In this document: piece after piece, positions 11,405 to 18,270 of the stretch
How the letters are laid out: every line of letters starts with the position of its first letter
Numbering within the stretch: the first letter of the stretch is position 1
Assembly: GCF_028994805.1 (NCBI RefSeq)
Contig: NZ_JAJQQP010000009.1
Location: forward strand, 1 to 64,000
DNA: 64,000 nucleotides
Origin: Promicromonospora iranensis
Lineage (GTDB): Bacteria > Actinomycetota > Actinomycetes > Actinomycetales > Cellulomonadaceae
Reading direction: 5' to 3'
Notes under the pieces: model-generated
What the model saw: the letters and a program-made list of their open reading frames with translations, nothing else
What the model was told of the DNA's origin: nothing
The model's database searches: none
Position numbers and translations under genes: made by a program

Positions 11405-11438
11405 GAAGCCCCGCCCCGCGGGTGCGGGACGGGGCTTC
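11405..11438 (-). terminator. hairpin terminator after the six-span membrane protein gene
   Basis: GAAGCCCCGccccgc pairs with gcgggacggggcttc, a 15-bp stem with one C-A mismatch and a short loop. It lies about 55 nt downstream of the minus-strand gene ending at 11493 and upstream of the copper operon promoter. Confidence 0.6.
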
Positions 11439-11492
11439 GAACGGGCTGGGAGGGCGGCCTGGTGGTGGCCTGAGAGGGCTGCAGGGGGCGGG

Positions 11493-12110
11493 CTACGGGG
11501 GAGGCAGCAGCACCCAGACCGCGGTGGCGACCAGGACCGCCCCGGTCAGCAGCCCTGTCAGGGGGTGGGTGAGGGCTGCCGTCGACCGGTGGTCCCGCGG
11601 GCGGGTGACGGCGCGGAGCGCCCACCCGACCGGCCAGGCGGCCAGGGCGGCCAGGACCCCGGCGGCGGCGCCGAAGTGCAGCTCGGGTACATCGAGGGTG
11701 TCGGCGATGATCGCCACCTGGACCGCCGTGGATACCGCGACGACCGTGGGGATCAGGTGGACCCGTGACTTGCCCAGGGTGACGGCGGCCTTCTTGTCGT
11801 CCTTGGCGGCCGCCACGGCCCGGCGGTACCTGCTCGCGATGGCCCCGGTGATCAGCCGGGTCAGGCCGGCGTGGACGAGGAGCGCCGCGACGTAGATGCT
11901 CACCACCCGCCCGGTCACCACCGTGCCGTCGGACCACGTGCGTACGGCTGTCAGGACAGCGACGGCCACGACGCCGGACGCCAGCACGACGCCGACGACG
12001 GGCGCCAGTCGCGTCCACGGTCCGGAGTGCCGGACGGTCCAGCCGAACCACAGTGCTGCCAGGACGCCGACCGCCGTCGCCGCCAGGGCGTGGTCGCTCG
12101 CGTGCTCCAT
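11493..12110 (-). CDS. six-span integral membrane protein of unknown function
   Basis: The 205-residue product shows about six hydrophobic segments (near 8-24, 33-55, 68-92, 117-135, 142-162, 180-202), with a basic loop (SRYRRAVAAAKDDKKAAV) between the third and fourth. I do not recognise a family, and no catalytic or metal motif is evident. The ATG at 12110 is preceded by GAGGGGGA at good spacing. It stands alone on the minus strand with its own terminator, between the oxidase operon promoter and a hydrolase gene. Confidence 0.7.
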   Translation of the reverse strand: MEHASDHALAATAVGVLAALWFGWTVRHSGPWTRLAPVVGVVLASGVVAVAVLTAVRTWSDGTVVTGRVVSIYVAALLVHAGLTRLITGAIASRYRRAVAAAKDDKKAAVTLGKSRVHLIPTVVAVSTAVQVAIIADTLDVPELHFGAAAGVLAALAAWPVGWALRAVTRPRDHRSTAALTHPLTGLLTGAVLVATAVWVLLPPP

Positions 12111-12215
12111 CGTCTTCCCCCTCTGCGGAACCGGAACGAACCGGGCATAAGCGTAGGGTGTTTCTGCAGGTCAGGGAAGCATTCGTGCATTCGGATGGGT
12201 TTTTCCGGGCGCCCG

Positions 12216-13130
12216 CTACGCGGACGCCGGTGCCGCCAGGTGGTCCAGGATCCTGGTCCGGACCGCGGGGTCGCCGAGGATCTTGTTGTGCCCCAGCCCG
12301 GTGGTCGTGAACAGCTCGCTCGACGCCGCGTGGACATCGTGGAGCCGCTCGGAGAGGACGTGCGGGTTCATGCGGTCGCCGGCGTCGTGCACCCACAGGG
12401 TGGGAATCGGTGCCGGCACCGCGCGGGTCAGCAGGTCGAAGCGCTCGTAGATGTCGGGGTGGCCGGGCAGGCCGTACCGCTGGACGGCGGTCGCGAAGCG
12501 GTCCCGCAGGTCCCAGGGGATCCCGGCCGCACGGATGAACCCGTCCGTGGTGGCGCGGACCGACGTGAGGCCGGAGATCCCGGTGAACCGCTCGGCCCGG
12601 ACGCCCTCGTGCAGCGCGACCCCGGCGGCGAGCACGCCGAGGGAGTGCCCGACGACCGCCGCCCACGGCGCGTCCTCGGCGTCGGACAGCCGGCGGATGA
12701 TGTCGAGGTCGTCGAGCCCGCTCCGCCGGCGTCCGCCGGAGGCGCCGTGGGCGGGTGCGTCATAGGCGACGACCCGGAGGCCGGCGCCGGTGAGGTCCTC
12801 GATGATCCGGCCGAACGCCGAGGCGCGGGACCGCCAGCCGTGGACCAGCAGGACGGCCGGCGCGCCGGGGTCGCCCCACGCGTACGTGGCGACCGGGACG
12901 GTACGCCCCGGTCCGTGCTGCCGGTCCTGGCCGGCCGGGCTGCGGAACGTGGGGCGGTGCGCGAGCGAGCCGCGGCGGGCGGAGTCATGGACGGGCTGGT
13001 CGGCGAGCCGGACCGGCGCCGGCGGGCCGACCTGCCAGTAGGTGGCCGCACCGAGCGCCAGGGCGAGCGGGGGAGCGGTGCGGCCGAGGGCGCGGAACGT
13101 GGCGCGGGCGACGCGCTGTGTCTGGGGCAC
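12216..13130 (-). CDS. alpha/beta hydrolase
   Basis: The 304-residue protein has an N-terminal hydrophobic stretch (about 14-34) that may anchor it. The alpha/beta hydrolase fold follows: the oxyanion motif LVHGWRSRASAFG, the nucleophile elbow VGHSLG (Ser), an Asp in the strand DAGDRMNPH and a late His in GLGHNKIL. The substrate is unknown; esterase or lipase activity is the usual outcome. It is divergent from the TetR gene at 13214. The 83-bp shared interval contains a large palindrome, so this hydrolase is the natural target of that regulator. Confidence 0.85.
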   Translation of the reverse strand: MPQTQRVARATFRALGRTAPPLALALGAATYWQVGPPAPVRLADQPVHDSARRGSLAHRPTFRSPAGQDRQHGPGRTVPVATYAWGDPGAPAVLLVHGWRSRASAFGRIIEDLTGAGLRVVAYDAPAHGASGGRRRSGLDDLDIIRRLSDAEDAPWAAVVGHSLGVLAAGVALHEGVRAERFTGISGLTSVRATTDGFIRAAGIPWDLRDRFATAVQRYGLPGHPDIYERFDLLTRAVPAPIPTLWVHDAGDRMNPHVLSERLHDVHAASSELFTTTGLGHNKILGDPAVRTRILDHLAAPASA

Positions 13131-13160
13131 GGAGATCCTCCGGTGGACGGCGAAACAATC

Positions 13161-13204
13161 TGTACGATCGTTCGCACACTATCGGATGTGCGCACGGTCG
13201 TACA
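13161..13204. promoter_or_regulatory. putative TetR operator between divergent hydrolase and regulator genes
   Basis: Two 17-nt arms, 13161-13177 (TGTACGATCGTTCGCAC) and 13188-13204 (GTGCGCACGGTCGTACA), form an inverted repeat with 15 of 17 matches around a 10-nt centre. The right arm overlaps TACACT (13201-13206), a -10 box that ends 7 nt before the TetR start codon. Binding there would block the regulator's own promoter and sits upstream of the hydrolase gene, which is the classical autoregulation layout. Confidence 0.7.
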
Positions 13205-13213
13205 CTCTCTTGT

Positions 13214-13846
13214 ATGGACCAGTCGACCGACCTGCGCCGGGCCCGTGGGGACCGCACCCGCCGCGCGGTGCTGGACAGCGCCGTGCAGGAGGCCTCCGTC
13301 CTCGGTCTGGACGCGCTCTCGTTCGGCGCGCTGGCAGCGTCGGCTCCCGTGAACAAGAGCGCGATCGCGGGGCTGTTCGGCTCCAAGGAGAAGCTCCAGC
13401 TCGCGGCGGTGGAGCGGGCGGCGGAGATCTACACGGAGCACGTGATCGTCCCGGCGCGGTCCGCGCCCCGGGGACTGCCGCGGCTGTGGGCGCTGGTGCT
13501 GGCCTGGACCGAGTACTCTCGCTCGCGCGTGTTCCGCGGCGGCTGCTTCTTCCGCACCGTCGAGGTCGAGTTCGACATGCGCGAGGGCGCCGTGCGGGAC
13601 GCGGTCGTCGCGGCGCATCGGTCCTGGGAGTCGTACGTCGAGCACCAGGTGCGCACGGCCACCGACGCCGGCGAGCTGGCCCCGGGAACCGACCCCGACC
13701 AGGTGGAGTTCGAGATCAACGCGCTGCTGAACGCGGCCAACGACCGCTCGCTGCTGTTCGGCGACGACGCCGTGTACCGGCGCGCCGAAGCAGCGGTCCG
13801 GGCCCTCCTGGTGGCGCACGGTGCGGACCCGGACGCTCTGCGCTGA
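13214..13846 (+). CDS. TetR/AcrR-family transcriptional regulator
   Basis: The 210-residue protein has an N-terminal helix-turn-helix of the TetR type (about residues 13-58; DALSFGALAASAPVNKSAIAG then LFGSKEKLQLA). A larger all-helical ligand-binding domain follows, with EYSRSRVFRGGCFFRTVEVEFD, the C-terminal type seen in YfiR/SCO1712-like regulators. It probably represses the divergent hydrolase and itself. ATG 13214 is taken because TACACT lies 7 nt upstream, suggesting a leaderless message; the frame is open to 13118 but that would run through the operator. Confidence 0.9.
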   Translation: MDQSTDLRRARGDRTRRAVLDSAVQEASVLGLDALSFGALAASAPVNKSAIAGLFGSKEKLQLAAVERAAEIYTEHVIVPARSAPRGLPRLWALVLAWTEYSRSRVFRGGCFFRTVEVEFDMREGAVRDAVVAAHRSWESYVEHQVRTATDAGELAPGTDPDQVEFEINALLNAANDRSLLFGDDAVYRRAEAAVRALLVAHGADPDALR

Positions 13847-13898
13847 GCCGGGGCCAGATGGTTCAAACCGGTATACACCTGGTCGTTACCCTCTGTTC

Positions 13899-14681
13899 AT
13901 GGTGACGCGGCACGAAGTTCCCGACGGTGCTCCCGAAACACCTGCGGCCGTCGAGCTCGCCACGACGCGCTGGGGTGCCGGTCCCGGCAGGGCGCTCCTG
14001 CTGCACGGCATCGTGTCGTCGGGCGCCACGTGGTGGCGGCTCGCGGAGAGCCTCGCCGAGGACGGCTACGAGGTGGTCGCCCCGGACCTGCGCGGCCACG
14101 GGACCAGCCCGCGCGCCGACTCCTACCTGCTCGCCGACCACGTCGCCGACGTGCACGCCCTCGGCACCGGCTGGGACCTCGTGGTGGGGCACAGCATCGG
14201 GGGCCTGCTCGGCGCGCTGGCCGCCGTCGCCGACCGCCGGTTCACGCGCCGTCTCGTGCTGCTCGACCCGGCGCTCGACCTTCCCGACGACCGGTTCGAG
14301 ACCGGCGCCGCGGAGGAGGTCGCCGAGGCCACCCACCCCCCGTCGGCCCAGGCCGTGCAGGCGGCGCACACCACCTGGGACCGGCGCGACGCGGCGGCGG
14401 TCGCGGACGCCGCGAAGGCCGCCGACGCCACCGCGGTGGCACGCACCCTGCGGGACAACACGCCGTGGCGGTACACGGGCGTCATCTCCCGCCTCGTCGT
14501 CCCGACGCTCGTGCTGGGCGCCGACCCCGCCCACGGGGCACTGTTCCGCCCTCGCACGGGCGTCGAGCTCATGATCCGCAACCCGAGCGTGCGCGTGCGC
14601 GTCGTGGTGGGCGCCGGGCACGCGGTGCACCGCGACCGGCCCGCCGCGGTGGCCGCCGCGATCCGGTCGTTCCTCTGGTGA
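13899..14681 (+). CDS. alpha/beta hydrolase
   Basis: The 260-residue product carries LLLHGIVSSGATWW (oxyanion region), PDLRGHGTSP, the nucleophile elbow VVGHSIGG and a late GAGHAVHRDRP with the catalytic His, and an Asp in VLGADP. It resembles small soluble esterases/haloperoxidase-like hydrolases. There is no signal peptide. The start at ATG 13899 has no ribosome site, but a TACCCT box ends 6 nt upstream, so a leaderless transcript is likely. The gene follows the TetR gene in the same direction with a 52-nt gap and may be independent of it. Confidence 0.85.
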   Translation: MVTRHEVPDGAPETPAAVELATTRWGAGPGRALLLHGIVSSGATWWRLAESLAEDGYEVVAPDLRGHGTSPRADSYLLADHVADVHALGTGWDLVVGHSIGGLLGALAAVADRRFTRRLVLLDPALDLPDDRFETGAAEEVAEATHPPSAQAVQAAHTTWDRRDAAAVADAAKAADATAVARTLRDNTPWRYTGVISRLVVPTLVLGADPAHGALFRPRTGVELMIRNPSVRVRVVVGAGHAVHRDRPAAVAAAIRSFLW

Positions 14682-14713
14682 GGGTCCGACGGAACCGGAG
14701 TTAAGGTCGGGCA

Positions 14714-15400
14714 GTGAGTTCTTCCGCATCCGCACGCAGGCAGCTGGTCGCGCTCGCCGAGAAGGGCTTCGAGGGGCCGTGGCGGCACGCCCGCGGTGAC
14801 TTCACGGGAGACGCCCGCCCTGCGTCGGTCCTGGTGCTCTTCGGCGTCCTGGACGACCTGGCGGCCGACCGTGACGACCACGACCTCGCGGTGTCCGACG
14901 ACCTCGACGTCCTGCTGCTGGCGCGGGCGGCCACGCTCCGTAGCCACGCCGGCCAGGTCGCCTTCCCCGGCGGACGCGCCGACGACGGCGAGGACGCCGT
15001 GACGGCCGCCCTCCGCGAGGCGGTCGAGGAGACCGGGCTCGATCCAGCGGGTGTCGAGGTGCTCGGCGCATTCGACGAGCTGCCCATGCCGGTCAGCAAC
15101 CACGTGGTCACCCCGGTGCTCGGCTGGTGGTCCCGTCCCACGCCCGTCGGCGTGGTGGACGTCGCCGAGTCCGCGCACGTGTTCCGCGCCCCCGTGGCCG
15201 ACCTCCTGGACCCCGCCAACCGCTTCACCGTGGTCGCCCGCCGCGGCAACCGGACCTGGCGGGGCCCGGGCTTCCACGTGCACGACGGCGACCTCACCCA
15301 CCTCGTGTGGGGATTCACCGCCGGGGTGCTGGACGCCATGTTCGACCAGCTCGGCTGGACCGAGGACTGGGACCGCACCAAGGAGCTCGGCATCTCATGA
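14714..15400 (+). CDS. Nudix hydrolase, CoA pyrophosphatase-like
   Basis: The 228-residue protein has LLARAATLRSHAGQVAFPGG, which matches the NudL/UPF0035 CoA-pyrophosphatase signature, followed at once by the Nudix box GGRADDGEDAVTAALREAVE ending in ETGL with the metal-binding glutamates. It should hydrolyse CoA or acyl-CoA to 4'-phosphopantetheine and 3',5'-ADP. The GTG at 14714 has AAGG 8 nt upstream. It lies 32 nt after the hydrolase stop and 31 nt before the dehydratase gene, in the same direction. Confidence 0.9.
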   Translation: MSSSASARRQLVALAEKGFEGPWRHARGDFTGDARPASVLVLFGVLDDLAADRDDHDLAVSDDLDVLLLARAATLRSHAGQVAFPGGRADDGEDAVTAALREAVEETGLDPAGVEVLGAFDELPMPVSNHVVTPVLGWWSRPTPVGVVDVAESAHVFRAPVADLLDPANRFTVVARRGNRTWRGPGFHVHDGDLTHLVWGFTAGVLDAMFDQLGWTEDWDRTKELGIS

Positions 15401-15431
15401 CCCGCACCACTGACGCCCGAAGGAGTCCCCG

Positions 15432-16364
15432 ATGACCGAGGTGACCCGCGACGCCATCCGCGCCGCCGAGACCCTGATCCGCCCGCACGTGCGGCGCACC
15501 CCCGTGCTGGACGTCGACCTCGCGGACTTCGGCCGTCCCGCCCACCCCGTCGCGCTCAAGCTCGAGTGCCTGCAGCACTCCGGCTCGTTCAAGGCGCGCG
15601 GTGCGTTCACGAGCCTCCTGACCCGCGACGTGCCCGACGCCGGGGTGGTCGCCGCCTCCGGCGGTAACCACGGAGCCGCAGTCGCCTACGCGGCCGCCCG
15701 GCTCGGGATCCCGGCCACCGTCTTCGTGCCGAGCGTCACCTCGTCCGCCAAGGCCGACCGCATCCGCGGGTACGGCGCCAAGCTCGTCGTCGGCGGTGAC
15801 CGGTACGCCGACGCGCTCGCCGCGAGCGAGGAGTTCGTCGCCGGCACCGGCGCCATGACCGTGCACGCCTACGACCAGCCCGAGACGCTGATCGGCCAGG
15901 GCACGCTCGGCCTCGAGATCGCCCAGGACCTGCCCGACATCGACACGCTGCTCGTCGCCGTCGGTGGTGGTGGGCTCATCGGTGGCATCGCCGCCTGGTT
16001 CCGCGGGGACGTCAAGGTGGTCGCCGTCGAGCCAGAGGGCTCCCCGACCCTGCACCGGGCGCTCGCGGCGGGCGAGCCCGTGGACGCGCCGACCGAGGGC
16101 ATCGCCGCCGACTCGCTGGCACCCCGCCAGGTGGGGCGGCACATGTTCCCGCTGGCCCAGCAGTTCGTCGCCGAGTCGGTGCTGGTCACCGACGACGCCA
16201 TCGCGTCGGCACAGCTCTCCCTCTGGGACACGGCCCGTGTGGTGGCCGAGCCGGGCGGCGCTGCGGCGCTCGCCGCCGTGCTGTCCGGGAGCTATGTGCC
16301 GGCGCCGGGGGAGCGGGTCGCGGTGCTGGTATGCGGGGCCAACACGACCGCCGTGCGGTTCTGA
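15432..16364 (+). CDS. threonine/serine dehydratase-like PLP enzyme
   Basis: The 310-residue protein is a fold-type II PLP enzyme. The Schiff-base lysine is Lys54 in SGSFKARGAF. The substrate loop is ASGGNHGAA, and the phosphate-binding loop is VGGGGLIGG. It lacks the C-terminal ACT domain of biosynthetic IlvA, so a catabolic threonine/serine deaminase or serine racemase-like role is more likely. The ATG at 15432 has AAGGAG 6 nt upstream. It forms a likely two-gene unit with the Nudix gene and converges on the DUF4241 gene. Confidence 0.88.
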   Translation: MTEVTRDAIRAAETLIRPHVRRTPVLDVDLADFGRPAHPVALKLECLQHSGSFKARGAFTSLLTRDVPDAGVVAASGGNHGAAVAYAAARLGIPATVFVPSVTSSAKADRIRGYGAKLVVGGDRYADALAASEEFVAGTGAMTVHAYDQPETLIGQGTLGLEIAQDLPDIDTLLVAVGGGGLIGGIAAWFRGDVKVVAVEPEGSPTLHRALAAGEPVDAPTEGIAADSLAPRQVGRHMFPLAQQFVAESVLVTDDAIASAQLSLWDTARVVAEPGGAAALAAVLSGSYVPAPGERVAVLVCGANTTAVRF

Positions 16365-16379
16365 CCGGTCCCCGGCGGT

Positions 16380-17084
16380 TCAGGCTCGGACAGTGACCGG
16401 CGCCTCCTCGTCCTCCTCGTCCTCCGGTTCGTCCGGCCCTGCGACCAGGAGGTCGATGTGCACGCCGAGCAGCGCACCGTCGGCGTCGTGCGTGGTGACC
16501 ACGGGGTAGAAGCCGTCGCCCCAGCCGGAGTGGCTGAGCACCACGTTCTCGCCGTCCGTGGCCAGCGGCAGGGTGACGTTGGCGCAGCCGTTGCGGTAGT
16601 GGGCAGGGTCGTCTTGGCGGGCGAACCAGGACGACCCGGAGTCGTTGTCGAAGACGCCGTCGTACCACTCGTCCTCCTGCGGAGGCATGTACGCGGCGAC
16701 CGCCTCGGGATCCGCGAAGGCCACCGTCCCGGCAGCGACCCCAACGCCGTAGAACTTGCCGTCGCCCGACGGTTCGGCGCCCTCCGGCGAGACGAGCCGC
16801 ACCTCGGCGACCGGCGCCGCGTCGGAAACCACCAGCGAGAGGTAGGCCTCCCGCTCGTGGCTGCCGTCCCGCTCCTCCGAGACGTCGGCGACCGTGACGC
16901 GCACCGGGTAGGAGCCGGGCGGCACCGCGGTCACCAGGCCGTCGCCCAGGGACACGTACGGGTCGGACGCCTCGACACGCCCGGACCGCACGTGCAGCAC
17001 GCCGAGCTCGTGCACCGTCTGGGGGTGGGACGTGCCGTCAGGTGTGCCTGGCAGGAGAGCGAAGAGGGGCCTGAAGTAGGACAT
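16380..17084 (-). CDS. DUF4241 family protein
   Basis: The 234-residue protein fits DUF4241: a conserved PPGSYPVRVTVAD strand, AEVRLV, GTVAFADPEA and NVTLPLATDGENVVLSHSGWGDGFYPV. Function is unknown; members occur near toxin-immunity and regulatory genes as well as alone. The C-terminus is acidic (DEPEDEEDEE). No signal peptide or membrane span. The start ATG is at 17084, 29 nt after the end of the upstream kinase-like gene on the same strand, so the two may be co-transcribed. Confidence 0.8.
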   Translation of the reverse strand: MSYFRPLFALLPGTPDGTSHPQTVHELGVLHVRSGRVEASDPYVSLGDGLVTAVPPGSYPVRVTVADVSEERDGSHEREAYLSLVVSDAAPVAEVRLVSPEGAEPSGDGKFYGVGVAAGTVAFADPEAVAAYMPPQEDEWYDGVFDNDSGSSWFARQDDPAHYRNGCANVTLPLATDGENVVLSHSGWGDGFYPVVTTHDADGALLGVHIDLLVAGPDEPEDEEDEEAPVTVRA

Positions 17085-17113
17085 GCGAGGAAGGTAGCCG
17101 GAGCCACCGACAC

Positions 17114-18004
17114 TCAGCCGAACAGCTGCTCGACCGCGTGCTCGCCGACGCCGACCATGATCGGGTGGGTGTCCGGGTAGGAGAAGCAGATGGTCGTGTA
17201 CAGCAGGGCCCAGCCCTGCGCCCGGCGCCACATCCCGGCGTCCCAGCCGCGTCCGTCCCGCGCGGAGGCGTCCACCACGCGGCGGAAGCGGTCCCGGCCC
17301 TCTGCGTCGAAGGTGAGCCACATCGCGCCCAGGTCCGACGCCGGGTCGCCGCTGGTCACGTCCCCGAAGTCGATCACGGCGGCGAGGCGGTCGCCGTCGG
17401 CCACCAGGTTGGCGGGGTGGGGGTCGCCGTGCAGCCACACGGGGACGCCGTCGTACCCCGGGGCGTCGGCGGCATCCGCCCACAGGTCGCGGGCTCGGGC
17501 GTGGAGGTGCTCCGGGAGCAGGGTGACGCGGTCCTCGAAGGTGGCGGTCCGCTCCGCGACGGGGATGCCGCGGAACCTGTTCCCGGGGGCGTCCTCGGGC
17601 GCCGGCTGGTGCAGCGCGACGAACACCTGCGCCAGGTGCTCGGCCCACGGTGTGCGCTCCGCCGCCGGGACGGTGGCGGCGGGGACACCGTGGGCCCATC
17701 GCACGATGCCCCACGGCCAGGGGTAGCCGAGCGACGCGCTCGGCGCGCCGGTACGGACCGGGTTCGGGACCGGCACGGGCAGCCGCGGGGCGAGGAGGGG
17801 CAGGACCTGGTGCTCGTTGCGCATGAGCTGTGCCCCGAGCTCGCGTCGCGGCAGGCGCAGGGCGAGGTCGTCGCCCAGCCGGATCATCACGTTGTCCCAC
17901 CCGTTCGCGACCAGCTCGAGCGGCAGGTTCGCGAGGTCGGGATGCTGCTCCTTCAGGAGCGATCGGGTGAGGTCGACGGTCACGTCGAGGTCGGCGGCGA
18001 CCAC
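17114..18004 (-). CDS. aminoglycoside phosphotransferase-fold small-molecule kinase
   Basis: The 296-residue protein has the APH/choline-kinase fold. VWLHGDPHPANLVADG holds the catalytic Asp and downstream Asn (HGDxxxxN), and VIDFGDVTSGDPASDL holds the Mg-binding Asp. The GWDNVMIRLGDDLALRLPRR start is typical of the subfamily annotated as 'aminoglycoside phosphotransferase family' in actinobacteria. The substrate is open (sugar, aminoglycoside or macrolide). GTG 18004 is firmly supported by AAGGAGG 5 nt upstream. That ribosome site abuts a tandem 17-bp repeat. Confidence 0.85.
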   Translation of the reverse strand: MVAADLDVTVDLTRSLLKEQHPDLANLPLELVANGWDNVMIRLGDDLALRLPRRELGAQLMRNEHQVLPLLAPRLPVPVPNPVRTGAPSASLGYPWPWGIVRWAHGVPAATVPAAERTPWAEHLAQVFVALHQPAPEDAPGNRFRGIPVAERTATFEDRVTLLPEHLHARARDLWADAADAPGYDGVPVWLHGDPHPANLVADGDRLAAVIDFGDVTSGDPASDLGAMWLTFDAEGRDRFRRVVDASARDGRGWDAGMWRRAQGWALLYTTICFSYPDTHPIMVGVGEHAVEQLFG

Positions 18005-18013
18005 GGCGGCCTC

Positions 18014-18047
18014 CTTAGTCCTGGTGCGTTCTTAGTCCGGGTGCGTT
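18014..18047. repeat. tandem 17-bp direct repeat in the kinase leader
   Basis: CTTAGTCCTGGTGCGTT (18014-18030) is followed directly by the same sequence with one change (18031-18047). The copy at 18014 runs into the Shine-Dalgarno of the minus-strand kinase gene. The remaining divergent interval, 18048-18270, is GC-rich. It contains a short GAACGTTC palindrome, but I saw no rifamycin-associated element or clear promoter. Confidence 0.8.
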
Positions 18048-18270
18048 GCCGGGATGTATCGCGTGGCTGCGCCGGGCGGGCGGTCAACGGTACCGGGTCG
18101 CCGGGCGCGGGCGATGGCGCCGGCCGGTCCGCCCGGGCGACGCGCCGCCGGTTCCTGAGCCATCGGTGGCCACAGAAGCGGCCCGTGTGCCACGCCCGGG
18201 TGCGGTGCGACCCCGGGAACGTTCTGCGAACCGTCCGCGTTGACACCAGGCCCAGACAACGAGGAGACCC

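Noticed and set aside
18048-18270. Rifamycin-associated element upstream of helR
   Set aside because: I looked for the known inverted repeat type and found no good match in this interval.
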